From Deltaproteobacteria bacterium (GTDB taxonomy: Bacteria; Myxococcota; Myxococcia; SLRQ01), in the NCBI GenBank assembly GCA_007128675.1, contig SKWY01000497.1, positions 1-21,950 on the forward strand: 21,950 bases of DNA, written 5' to 3'. A program made the translations under genes and the position numbers. The notes under the pieces are model-generated. The model saw only the letters and a list, made by a program, of their open reading frames with translations, was not told the origin of the DNA and did not search any database. Each line of letters starts with the position of its first letter. Positions within the stretch are counted from its first letter, which is position 1. This document shows positions 1 to 7,254 of the stretch, one piece after another.

Positions 1-160
1 CCTCTGATTCCTGCTCTTTCGAACCGGCCGTATCCGCCGCGTCCTCGCCAGATCCCTCCTCTGATTCCTGCTCTTTCGAACCGGCCGTATCCGCCGCGTC
101 CTCGCCAGATCCCTCCTCTGATTCCTGCTCTTTTGAACCGGCCGTATCCGCCGCGTCCTC
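1..160 (-). repeat. 57-bp in-frame tandem repeat inside the RNase E/G gene
   Basis: Units at 6-62 and 63-119 are identical base for base. A third at 120-160 matches over 41 bases with a single change (c to t) and then diverges. Bases 1-5 equal the end of a unit, so the array continues beyond the left edge. On the coding strand each unit encodes 19 residues, EDAADTAGSKEQESEEGSG, strongly acidic and probably disordered. Perfect identity at synonymous positions points to recent duplication, as in a variable-number repeat. Confidence 0.95.
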
Positions 161-766
161 TTTGGCGACATCCTCGGTGCATTCCCGCACACTTGCGGCC
201 GCACCAGCCACCATCGACTCCGTTCGCTCCCCTCGAGGCAAAGCTTCGACATCGCCCGTTTGGCCGCAACCCTCGGCGAGCGGAGCCGCCCCTTCGTTCA
301 TCCCGTCGGTCCGCCCCCCTTCTTGCTCGGAAGCTGTTGGGCCGTCCGGTTGGTCTAGGCTGCTCTCCTCCGAGGAAATGCCCGAGCCATCACGCGCCTC
401 TTCGTACCTACGAGACTCGAGAACCTCTTGCTCCCGACTGTAGACCGCCTCCAGCTCGGCGCTTTCCTCATCGGGCAGTCCGGCTCCGAAGCCCCACTCC
501 CCTTCGGTCAGGTCATAGGCTTCGTCGGAGAAGCTAGGATCGTACCAGACGTCGTTTACGTATAGGAAGCCGGCCTTATCGGTTCCCAGATCCACGAAGG
601 CCGCCTGCATGCCGGGTAGAACCCGGAGGACGCGGCCTTTGTAGATGTTGCCGACAATCCCTTTCTCTCGCTTACGTTCCGCGTAGTACTCTGAAATCGT
701 GCCGTCCTCTACGAGGGCGACACGTGTCTCGAAACTGGTGGTATTGATGACCAGGACGTTGCCCAT
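1..766 (-). CDS. rng: Ribonuclease E/G family protein (RNase G-like), N-terminal part, cut by window edge
   Basis: This is an endoribonuclease of the Rne/Rng family, acting in mRNA turnover and rRNA maturation in the cytoplasm. The frame is open from an ATG at 766 to the window edge (about 255 residues), so the catalytic DNase I-like and Zn-link regions lie outside. The first 75 residues match the RNase G start closely: NTTSFETRVALVEDG, then GIVGNIYKGRVLRVLPG and MQAAFVDLGTDKAGFLYV, which is the S1-domain beginning. From about residue 85 the S1 domain is interrupted by a long acidic, Ser/Glu-rich, low-complexity insert, where E. coli RNase G continues directly. From residue 203 the insert contains 19-residue tandem repeats. 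An SD-like GGAG lies 10 nt before the ATG. The leader contains two hairpins. Family assignment is firm. RNase E versus RNase G cannot be decided from this part. Confidence 0.9.
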   Translation of the reverse strand, partial: MGNVLVINTTSFETRVALVEDGTISEYYAERKREKGIVGNIYKGRVLRVLPGMQAAFVDLGTDKAGFLYVNDVWYDPSFSDEAYDLTEGEWGFGAGLPDEESAELEAVYSREQEVLESRRYEEARDGSGISSEESSLDQPDGPTASEQEGGRTDGMNEGAAPLAEGCGQTGDVEALPRGERTESMVAGAAASVRECTEDVAKEDAADTAGSKEQESEEGSGEDAADTAGSKEQESEEGSGEDAADTAGSKEQESE

Positions 767-837
767 TGGCCCAATGCTCCATCACGGCGACGCATCTTGG
801 CATCGCAGCGCAACAACCCGTTCTCCCCCGGAAGAAG

Positions 838-880
838 GGCCGACCGTGGAGGGTCGGCCAAGTGGTCGGAGAACCGACCA
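838..880 (-). promoter_or_regulatory. Twin hairpins in the RNase E/G leader
   Basis: Two perfect inverted repeats lie 72 to 114 bases upstream of the RNase start codon. One is ggccgacc/ggtcggcc (838-845 with 852-859, loop of 6). The other is tggtcgg/ccgacca (863-869 with 874-880, loop of 4). Both use the same GGTCGG/CCGACC core, so arms can also pair across hairpins, giving mutually exclusive folds. No U-run follows either, so they are not terminators. E. coli rne is known to autoregulate through structured 5'-leader elements. A similar role here is inference. Confidence 0.5.
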
Positions 881-1042
881 ATGGTGGGTCGAGAACCGGG
901 TGGTCCTTCGTCGAGAAACAAGCGGCGGCGCAAGGCACCACAAACATCAGCGGAGGCACTCGAAGCCCCCCGAAGACGCCATGCCGATCTCCATTTGCCT
1001 CCCCGCGAGTCAAATGGGCGCGTTCGGTTCGAAAGGACCAAT

Positions 1043-1070
1043 ATTTTATGAGAAATCGACACTAGTTCAC
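1043..1070 (-). promoter_or_regulatory. Possible sigma-70-type promoter for the RNase E/G gene
   Basis: On the minus strand a -10-like TAAAAT (1043-1048, 5 of 6 consensus) lies 16 nt downstream of a weak -35-like GTGAAC (1065-1070, 3 of 6). It sits in an AT-richer patch. If used, it would give a leader of roughly 270 nt carrying both hairpins at 838-880. The call rests mainly on the -10. Confidence 0.3.
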
Positions 1071-1371
1071 GTGTGTCGCAAAAAAAGCGAAGTTGTGTTT
1101 CAAATCTTGATGGCGCTACCTCACGAGATCGGCCTAACGCTCCTTTCGAGCAGCCGTGTCATGAGCCCGTAGCGTCTCTATTCTCGAAAAACCTGTATTG
1201 TTTGGGGCTCCACTTGGATGGAATCTCGCCCCACCGCAGGATGTTCGGTGTTGCCCCGGTGATAAACTCGGGCCAAAACCTAACTTAAGCTTTGCTTGGT
1301 AGCACACGACGTACGAGTAAGCAACACCGCTAGCAATCGGTCAAAACAATGATGGTGTCTCGGCCAATTCT
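1071..1371. other. Non-coding stretch between RNase E/G and protease genes
   Basis: No convincing gene is seen here on either strand. The short frames present have no family-like sequence and no ribosome binding site. The stretch is AT-richer than the neighbouring genes. It contains a distant 8-bp inverted repeat, ggtgttgc at 1247-1254 and gcaacacc at 1321-1328, of unknown meaning. No U-tailed hairpin is visible after the protease stop at 1372. Confidence 0.6.
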
Positions 1372-2550
1372 TCAGCGCGGGTGAAGCCGCAAGACCCCAC
1401 GGGCACTGTCGATTTCTACTCTGAACTGGCCATGAAAATTCCTGCCCAAGAGGTTGCTCGAGCAACGGGAACACACCACGACCTCGACACCGCGAACCTC
1501 TGCGGTATCAATCGCCAAACGGTCCACCCTTACGACGGGATCCTCCACGGGACCGCCAGCCGTATGAAAGAGTCTCTTGTCATCGAGAGAGTCCACATCG
1601 AAACCTAGTCTCCTAGCCAGCGCCGGCGTGATCGCCGTCAGGTCGGCACCCGTATCGAAGACGAAGTCGGCCGGAACGTTCCCATTCACCAATACTCCGA
1701 CATCGAAGGTCCTCCCATCTCGCTCTATGGGCACTTCTACTGGACCGCCCGCGAGCCTGCCAAGCACGCTGTAGGTTGCCGATCCTCCAGGGGAGACCCT
1801 GTCGCCCGATACTACTACGGGTGATGAGCCGCCAGAGAGACTCTCGGAGGCTTCGGCGACCAAGTGGCCTCCCTCGACTTTTCTAACGTAGGCTTGAACC
1901 TTCCTTGCTTCCTGCTCCTTTCCATCCCCTGATCCTTTTGGCACCACCTCGGCCGAGGACCCGCTGGGCTTCTCACCACTTGTCCGTCCCTCGATGGAGG
2001 AATCCACCGGCGCGATTGCCCGTGGCTCCCCTTCCGTTGGAGCAACATCCTCCGCGCAGGCATCCTGGGTCTTGTCAACCCCGATCCCCGGCTCATCCTC
2101 GGGTTGTTTAGTGATTGTCAGGGCACGCAGCGCCCCGAGCAAGACCTCGCCCGAAACGGTGACGGCATGATCATCGCCGTCGGATGCGCCAAGAAGACCC
2201 GCTAGGGACTCGAAGGGCAGAAGGCCGTTTTCCTCCAAGGCGCGATCGGTTTGATTGCCCAGGGCGATAAGTAGCACGAGCGCGACTAGAATGTTCAGGA
2301 GGCAGAAGAGACGGGGGCCACGGGAGCGAAGGCGCCTAGAAAGAACCCATGGAGCAATCACCGCACCAACGAAACCCAAGAGAACCATCACCCAGCCAAT
2401 GGGCACCAAGTTACCCGCCAAGCTTGCATAGAGCGGCAGCAAGATCATGGCGGACAAAACCGCAACACCTACCGAAACTGGTCCGTAGCTTCGCTTCTTG
2501 GTGAAGACCTTGTCTTGAGGCTTTAGGATATTGTCGGTAGACAGCGACAC
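1372..2550 (-). CDS. Membrane-anchored retropepsin-like aspartic protease
   Basis: This is a 392-residue protein ending in a clan AA (retropepsin-like, TIGR02281-type) domain. The C-terminal 120 residues show a substrate-domain start (VGVLVNGNVPADF), the catalytic FDTGAD (Asp299), and the second hydrophobic element NLLGRNFHGQF typical of single-lobe proteases that act as dimers. The N-terminus has three hydrophobic segments (about 23-45, 49-70 and 80-98). An acidic low-complexity linker (about 145-260) then separates membrane and protease domain. The start is a GTG at 2548-2550, preceded by GGAG at 6 nt spacing. Only the single DTGA motif is present, as expected for this family. Substrate and side of the membrane are unknown. 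No operon partner: 600 bp of non-coding DNA flank it on each side. Confidence 0.85.
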   Translation of the reverse strand: MSLSTDNILKPQDKVFTKKRSYGPVSVGVAVLSAMILLPLYASLAGNLVPIGWVMVLLGFVGAVIAPWVLSRRLRSRGPRLFCLLNILVALVLLIALGNQTDRALEENGLLPFESLAGLLGASDGDDHAVTVSGEVLLGALRALTITKQPEDEPGIGVDKTQDACAEDVAPTEGEPRAIAPVDSSIEGRTSGEKPSGSSAEVVPKGSGDGKEQEARKVQAYVRKVEGGHLVAEASESLSGGSSPVVVSGDRVSPGGSATYSVLGRLAGGPVEVPIERDGRTFDVGVLVNGNVPADFVFDTGADLTAITPALARRLGFDVDSLDDKRLFHTAGGPVEDPVVRVDRLAIDTAEVRGVEVVVCSRCSSNLLGRNFHGQFRVEIDSARGVLRLHPR

Positions 2551-3008
2551 GAAAGCTCCGACGAGTTGGCGGAAGCCGGCGACTCGCTAACGGACCCAGA
2601 ACCAAGGGACATCTCGAAAGGTAAAGCTCCTACTTTCAAGATCTAGCACAAATCAAGCGTGCACAACAAGAAGTGGTGCAATTCCTTACCGGTTTCAGGC
2701 TCGTTTGGCGATAGGACATTCACCGGCCGGATGCCTTGCAACGGCACGTGACCAGCTCATCTCCTTAAACGTCGCGGAAAGCTGACCGAACCGGGCCTAC
2801 CTCGGTAGTGGCCTGCACCCAAAGACGAGATCTCCACCCGACAAATAATTGCGGTACCCGGACAGATATGTCGCGATCTTGGCCATGCTGAACGCCACGA
2901 CACCTACCAATAGAGGCTCAACCGCCCACAACCTGCTGAATTCCCTCCGCACCTGGATCTAGAACCAGGCCTGGCATAAGGATTGCTACAACTTGGTAGT
3001 AAGTGAGA
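2551..3008. other. Non-coding stretch upstream of the protease gene
   Basis: No supported gene was found. A near-palindrome at 2952-2969 (CCTGG/CCAGG arms around tctaga) superficially resembles a tRNA T-arm but has an 8-base loop and no tRNA context. No strong sigma-70 promoter was found on either strand. The promoters of the protease gene (minus) and of the putative + strand transcript ending at 3147 must lie in or near this segment. Confidence 0.5.
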
Positions 3009-3147
3009 GGGCGACGAGTGGAAGGAACAACCGGTCCCCGCCATGCTACCGTGACCTACTCTCCTCGCCCATGGGTTCCGAGTCCCGAGCAAGGAACCCA
3101 AAGCCGCAGGGTTCGGAGCCCCATCCTCCGGACCCTGCTCTTTTTTT
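3009..3147 (+). ncRNA. Candidate structured small RNA ending at an orphan terminator
   Basis: Three consecutive stems can be drawn on the + strand: 3009-3018 with 3061-3070 (GGGCGA c GAG with CTC c TCGCCC, one C-C mismatch), 3073-3079 with 3093-3099 (gggttcc/ggaaccc), and the terminator stem 3106-3117 with 3127-3138. No + strand gene lies upstream to need that terminator, and adjacent genes are all on the minus strand. No match to tmRNA, 6S, SRP RNA or RNase P RNA signature sequences was noticed. The 5' end is not defined and no promoter was identified, so the boundary given is only the first stem. Confidence 0.35.
3106..3147 (+). terminator. Strong intrinsic terminator, + strand
   Basis: A 12-bp stem (gcagggttcgga, 3106-3117, with tccggaccctgc, 3127-3138; one T-G wobble) encloses a 9-base loop and is followed by tc and seven T residues (3141-3147). 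On the minus strand the same hairpin has no U-run after it, so it terminates rightward transcription. It ends 4 bases before the stop codon of the minus-strand acyP gene, tail to tail. Confidence 0.8.
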
Positions 3148-3150
3148 GAG

Positions 3151-3468
3151 CTATCCTACCACACGAAAGGTGGAAAACTCACCGGTTGACTCCGTCCACC
3201 GAGTATCGACGTCTTCTACCCTGGCGGCTGGCGGTCCCTGTCGACACCACTCTACGAACTCCTCGACAGCCTCCCGAGGTCCTTCCGCGACCGCCTCGAC
3301 CCCCCCGCCGGGCAGATTCCGAACCCAGCCAGTCAGCCCGAGTCTCTGCGCGGTCTCCAGCGCCGTCGCCCTATAGAAGACGCCTTGAACACGGCCCGAG
3401 ACAACCAGTCCAACTCGAACCATCCCGACATCATCATCTCTGCCCCTCAAATTGCCTTGGTCGCTCAT
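3151..3468 (-). CDS. acyP: Acylphosphatase
   Basis: A small cytoplasmic enzyme hydrolysing carboxyl-phosphate bonds of acylphosphates. The 105-residue product contains the phosphate-binding signature GRVQGVFYRA (with the catalytic-site Arg), the GWVRN segment with the catalytic Asn, and GGGVEAVAEG. The usual family length is about 90; the extra residues form a polar N-terminus (MSDQGNLRGRDDD). ATG at 3466-3468 is preceded by AAGGAAG. The gene starts 10 bp after the ligA stop on the same strand, so the two are probably co-transcribed. Confidence 0.95.
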   Translation of the reverse strand: MSDQGNLRGRDDDVGMVRVGLVVSGRVQGVFYRATALETAQRLGLTGWVRNLPGGGVEAVAEGPREAVEEFVEWCRQGPPAARVEDVDTRWTESTGEFSTFRVVG

Positions 3469-3478
3469 GATCTTCCTT

Positions 3479-5518
3479 CTAGTCCTTCCTCATCCCTTTG
3501 CTTTCCAGTAGTAAGCGAAACTTCTTTTCATCCACGATCTCGACACCAAGCCCCCGAGCCTTGTCGAGCTTGCTTCCGGCCCCGGCTCCCGCGACGACGA
3601 GGTCCGTCTTCCTCGACACGCTGGACGACGCGCGGCCGCCACGCCTCTCGACCTCGGCCTTGGCAACCTCTCTGGTCATGCTCTCGAGGTTTCCGGTGAA
3701 GACCACGGTCTTTCCAGAAAAAGGCCCTTCTCCTCCTCCCTCCTCGGCCCCTGGTCTGACCCCTTGATTCAATAGGTCCAGGACCGCTTCACGGTTCTGC
3801 TCTACCTCGAAGAATGAGCATATCGCCTTGGCGACCTCGGGCCCAATCTCACGCACGGACATGAGCTCGTCGACAGAAGCCTCCATGAGTCTCTTTGGTG
3901 AGCCGAACCTCCTAGAGAGAACGCCGGCTACATGCTCTCCGACGTGCCTGATCCCAAGAGCTACGATGAAGCGACGAAAAGTCGTCTCCTTGCTCTTCTC
4001 GATTGCCTCGACCAGATTCTTGGCGCTCTTCTCTCCCATCCGTTCGAGCCTGGTCAGCGACGGAGCATCGAGACGGTATATGTCCGACAAATCGCTCACT
4101 AGACCACTGTCGAGCAACAACGAGACAGTCTTCTCGCCGAGGCCATCTATGTCCATGGCCCCTCGGGAGGCAAAATGAGTGAGCCGCCCCTGGATCTGCG
4201 CCGGACATCGCACGTTGCGACAACGATGAGCCACCTCGCCTTCCTCCCTCGCCACCTCGCTTCCACACCTGGGACAGCTTTTCGGCATCCTGAAGGGTCT
4301 AGCGCCCGCGGGTCGCTGATCCTCGATCACCCGGAGAACCTGCGGGATCACGTCGCCGGCACGATGCACCACCACATGATCGCCGACACGGACATCCTTA
4401 CGTTCGATCTCGTCGATGTTATGAAGGCTGGCACTCGAAACCCTCACCCCACCCACGCTGACGGTCCGGAGCCTCGCGACGGGAGTCAGCGTGCCGGTCC
4501 GGCCCACATGGACGTCGATTCCCTCGACCACGGTGGTGGCCTCCTCCGGTGGAAACTTGAAGGCGATCGCCCACCGAGGTGACCGCGCGACGGATCCCAA
4601 ACGAAGCTGCAAGTCTATGTCGTCTAACTTGATTACGGCGCCATCCATCTCGTAGCTGACCTCGTGCCGCGTCTCCAGCAAGTCTCGGTGGGCAGCCAGG
4701 GCCGCCCGGACTCCGTTGACTCGCCTGCTTCGCGGAGCAGTCTTGAAGCCGAGCGCCTTCATTTCCGAGAGCTTCTCCCACTGACTTGCGAATACGAGGT
4801 CGTTATCTCCAACATCGTAGAAGAAGACGTCCAAGGGTCTTGTCGCCGTGATCTTGGGATCGAGCTGCCGAAGAGAGCCGGCAGCGGCATTTCGCGGGTT
4901 GGCAAAAACTCGCTCTCCCATCTCCTGACGGCGTACGTTCAGCTTCTCGAAGTCCTTTCGATGCATCAAGACCTCTCCCCGAACCTCCAACACGCTCGGA
5001 ACATCATCGCCTCGAAGACGCAGAGGCACCGCCTTGATCGTCCGTGCGTTTTCGGTCACCACCTCGCCGGTCTCACCATCGCCACGCGTCGTGGCCCTCA
5101 CAAGAGTGCCCCTCTCATAGAGAAAGGAGCAAGCCAGACCATCGAGCTTGGGCTCCACCACGTAACGGAGTTCTTCAACGGGCGCTAGTCCCAGAGCACG
5201 CTTGACGCGCAGGTCGAATGCAACGACCTCCGTCTCGTCGAAAGCGTTGGCTAGCGATAGCATCGGCCTAAGATGCCTGGCCCTATCGAATCGTTCGCTG
5301 GGCGTTGCGCCTACTCGCTGGGTAGGACTGTCCGAGTCGATTAGTCGCGGATACTCGCTCTCAACCTGCTCCAGTTCTCGGAACAAGCGATCATACTCCG
5401 CGTCGGACACTTCCGGTTCATCCAGTACGTAATAGAGGTAGTCATGGTGACGGAGCAGTCTTCGCAGCTCCTCGGCTCTCGTCACGACATGCTGGGGCGG
5501 CTCTTTCGTCTTGGACAT
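3479..5518 (-). CDS. ligA: NAD-dependent DNA ligase LigA
   Basis: It seals nicks in duplex DNA during replication and repair, using NAD+. The product has 679 residues, the family's usual size. Features in order are the Ia domain (LRHHDYLYYVLDEPEVSDAE, about 22-41), the adenylated lysine Lys124 in EPKLDG, and nucleotidyltransferase motifs including MDGAVIK and AIAFKFPPEE. Next come an OB fold (GRTGTLTPVA), a four-cysteine zinc finger (Cys415, 418, 433, 438), helix-hairpin-helix repeats, and a C-terminal BRCT domain (about 597-672). The frame stays open 72 codons further upstream, but that extension is not ligase-like. The ATG at 5516-5518 places the N-terminus as in known LigA. The SD is weak. 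It is followed closely by acyP. Confidence 0.97.
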   Translation of the reverse strand: MSKTKEPPQHVVTRAEELRRLLRHHDYLYYVLDEPEVSDAEYDRLFRELEQVESEYPRLIDSDSPTQRVGATPSERFDRARHLRPMLSLANAFDETEVVAFDLRVKRALGLAPVEELRYVVEPKLDGLACSFLYERGTLVRATTRGDGETGEVVTENARTIKAVPLRLRGDDVPSVLEVRGEVLMHRKDFEKLNVRRQEMGERVFANPRNAAAGSLRQLDPKITATRPLDVFFYDVGDNDLVFASQWEKLSEMKALGFKTAPRSRRVNGVRAALAAHRDLLETRHEVSYEMDGAVIKLDDIDLQLRLGSVARSPRWAIAFKFPPEEATTVVEGIDVHVGRTGTLTPVARLRTVSVGGVRVSSASLHNIDEIERKDVRVGDHVVVHRAGDVIPQVLRVIEDQRPAGARPFRMPKSCPRCGSEVAREEGEVAHRCRNVRCPAQIQGRLTHFASRGAMDIDGLGEKTVSLLLDSGLVSDLSDIYRLDAPSLTRLERMGEKSAKNLVEAIEKSKETTFRRFIVALGIRHVGEHVAGVLSRRFGSPKRLMEASVDELMSVREIGPEVAKAICSFFEVEQNREAVLDLLNQGVRPGAEEGGGEGPFSGKTVVFTGNLESMTREVAKAEVERRGGRASSSVSRKTDLVVAGAGAGSKLDKARGLGVEIVDEKKFRLLLESKGMRKD

Positions 5519-5907
5519 GCCGCTCGAATAGCGAGGGACCAGCGTTTTCGCAAGGCCAGAGACGCGGCGAGACCATTCCAAGTACAGGCCGCATCGGCAA
5601 TGTGAACAACGAGATAGACAGACATGGGTACGAGCCTCTTGGACCTGGGATCCCTCGAAGGATCGACCCAACGATCTAAGGAGGAGGCCACTTGGACCTG
5701 GCGGAAACCTCGCCGTTCGGGTCTGCCGCTGCAACGGACCAATCGACCCCGCCTTGCGATCTCTGCTTTACTATCTTGCATGGCCCGGTCGAACGACTAT
5801 CCGCTTTCTCGAAACCTGGTGAGTACAGCCCTCACATCCCCGCAAAGCTCGGTCTTTCCCGCCAGATGCTGCATGAATCGAGCCGGGCATCACGAGGGAT
5901 AATAGGC
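5519..5907. other. Divergent intergenic region between ligA and the histidine kinase gene
   Basis: This 389-bp region must carry the promoters of ligA (leftward) and of the kinase operon (rightward). No sigma-70 consensus stands out. It contains a direct repeat, GCC(t/a)CTTGGACCTGG, at 5634-5648 and 5687-5701, and a small hairpin gatcc/ggatc near 5650. Frames crossing it look like chance extensions of the flanking genes. Confidence 0.5.
5634..5701. repeat. 15-bp direct repeat, possible regulator sites
   Basis: GCCTCTTGGACCTGG at 5634-5648 and GCCACTTGGACCTGG at 5687-5701 differ at one base and start 53 bp apart, about five helical turns. They lie between two divergent genes. A role as paired protein-binding sites is inference. 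Confidence 0.4.
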
Positions 5908-7254
5908 ATGGCACACCCTGCGGCAAACCAAGACAATCCAGACATCGAGACGCTGGAGGAGGAAGCAAACGTCTTCTCCAGCCTCGATCCCTCGGAGCGA
6001 CGAGGCAACATCGTCGACCGAGTAATGCGTCAGCAGAGGATAGATCGCGTTCCTCCATACGATCCAAAGGAATACGAGCAAGAAAGATTCACAACACGTG
6101 CTCGAACCCTCTTCTTCGCGCGCCTGGCCTTTCTTGGACTCGGTCTTGGCGTGCTGGCCATTCCCAGATGGTCGGAGACCTTCGGAATCCACAGCTTGTG
6201 GGCCTTTGCCGTCTACTTCGGCATGGTCGGTTACAGCGCGTTGAACTTCGTGCTCGTCGAGCATCCTAGAGCAGGCCGCCCCATTACCTTCGTGACCCTC
6301 TGTCTCGACCTGCTCGTCATGGTCTACATGATCTCGGCCTCGGGAGGTCTTCGCTCACCGCTCTTCGCGACTCAGCTCTTGTTCACGACGCTTTTCGTTA
6401 TCCTATTCCCGAAACCCCTCGCATTGATTCCTCCCCTCTTGACGCTCCCCGTAGTCGCCAAGATTGATCAGCTTCTCCATGGACCAAGCGTCGGAATCAT
6501 CGACCTCTTCATCCTGCTCTGGTACTCGGCGATCAACTTCATCGTGGTCTACGTAATGGTCTATCTGAACGAACGAGAAACATCCCATCACCGAGACGTG
6601 ATCGCATTGCAATCCGGCCTGCGTGAGATGGCGGTAGTCGAAGAGCGAAGCCGGATGGCAAGAGAGATTCACGACGGCCTGGGAGCCTCTCTCTCGTCAC
6701 TCATCATTCAGTGCGAGTATCTGGACAACCTCGCGCGCAAGACGATCGATGCGGGGAAATCCAATGAAATAGTGGAAGAGATCCAGGAGATGAAGAGCAT
6801 CGCCGAGGAAAGCATCGATGAGCTCCGGCGAAATGTCTCGATGATGCGCAAAGACTTCGATTTGCTGCCAGCCATAGAAGAGTACTGTGACACTTTCGAA
6901 GCTCGCAGCCGAATCGAAACCGGGTTCGAGCACATTGGCCGCCCTCCCAACCTTCCTCCGAATGTGCAGCTCACAATCTTCCGGGTTCTACAAGAATCCT
7001 TGACGAACGTGGTGCGCCACGCGGAGGCCAACAAGGTATCCATACGCCTTGCTTGGCAGGAGCCAAATCTCGTGTTGACCGTCTCTGACGATGGGCGCGG
7101 CTTCGATGCCTCCCAGTCATTGAAACACCATTACGGTTTGACGAATATGAAGGAGCGAGCTCGCTCAATCGGTAGTGATCTGAGCATCGAGAGTGCCCCA
7201 GGCAATGGAACGCTCGTGAAGCTCTCGATTCAAGTGACAGGGAGAAGCCGATAA
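5908..7254 (+). CDS. Membrane sensor histidine kinase, HisKA_3 (NarL-partner) class
   Basis: It autophosphorylates and passes phosphate to the response regulator encoded immediately downstream. The 448-residue product has an acidic cytoplasmic N-terminus (1-65) and five or six membrane spans (about 68-86, 97-117, 126-144, 152-184 and 196-220). The HisKA_3 dimerisation helix carries the phosphoacceptor His255 in MAREIHDGLG. The HATPase domain has an N-box at ESLTNVVRHA and the G1 box DDGRGF at 394-399. No periplasmic sensor domain is evident, so the signal is probably sensed within the membrane. ATG 5908 was chosen: it follows GAGG at 10 nt, and the 72-codon upstream extension has no kinase-like features. 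Its stop overlaps the next start (TAATG), implying translational coupling. The ligand is unknown. Confidence 0.93.
   Translation: MAHPAANQDNPDIETLEEEANVFSSLDPSERRGNIVDRVMRQQRIDRVPPYDPKEYEQERFTTRARTLFFARLAFLGLGLGVLAIPRWSETFGIHSLWAFAVYFGMVGYSALNFVLVEHPRAGRPITFVTLCLDLLVMVYMISASGGLRSPLFATQLLFTTLFVILFPKPLALIPPLLTLPVVAKIDQLLHGPSVGIIDLFILLWYSAINFIVVYVMVYLNERETSHHRDVIALQSGLREMAVVEERSRMAREIHDGLGASLSSLIIQCEYLDNLARKTIDAGKSNEIVEEIQEMKSIAEESIDELRRNVSMMRKDFDLLPAIEEYCDTFEARSRIETGFEHIGRPPNLPPNVQLTIFRVLQESLTNVVRHAEANKVSIRLAWQEPNLVLTVSDDGRGFDASQSLKHHYGLTNMKERARSIGSDLSIESAPGNGTLVKLSIQVTGRSR

Noticed and set aside
133..537. Open frames on the + strand across the first 540 bases
   Set aside because: They are antisense to the RNase E/G insert, have Pro/Arg/Ser-biased composition typical of shadows, and lack ribosome binding sites.
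1054..1085. Hairpin gacac/gtgtc next to an A-run as a terminator
   Set aside because: On the + strand the stem is followed by A residues, and on the minus strand the T-run precedes the stem, so neither direction gives a terminator.
2884..2961. 25-codon frame starting MLNATTPTNRG before the candidate small RNA
   Set aside because: No Shine-Dalgarno and no family resemblance; such a short frame is expected by chance.
2952..2969. tRNA T-arm-like hairpin (CCTGG/CCAGG around tctaga)
   Set aside because: The loop has 8 bases and lacks the TTCRA pattern on either strand, and no acceptor, D or anticodon arms can be built around it.
2993..3376. 127-codon + strand frame overlapping acyP
   Set aside because: It runs through the strong + strand terminator at 3106-3147 and is antisense to acyP, which is clearly the real gene.
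5519..5734. N-terminal extension of ligA by 72 codons
   Set aside because: The extension has no resemblance to DNA ligase and is Arg/Ser-rich; the ATG at 5518 gives a normal LigA N-terminus.
5692..5907. N-terminal extension of the histidine kinase
   Set aside because: No ribosome binding site at 5692 and no domain-like sequence; the ATG at 5908 has GAGG upstream.
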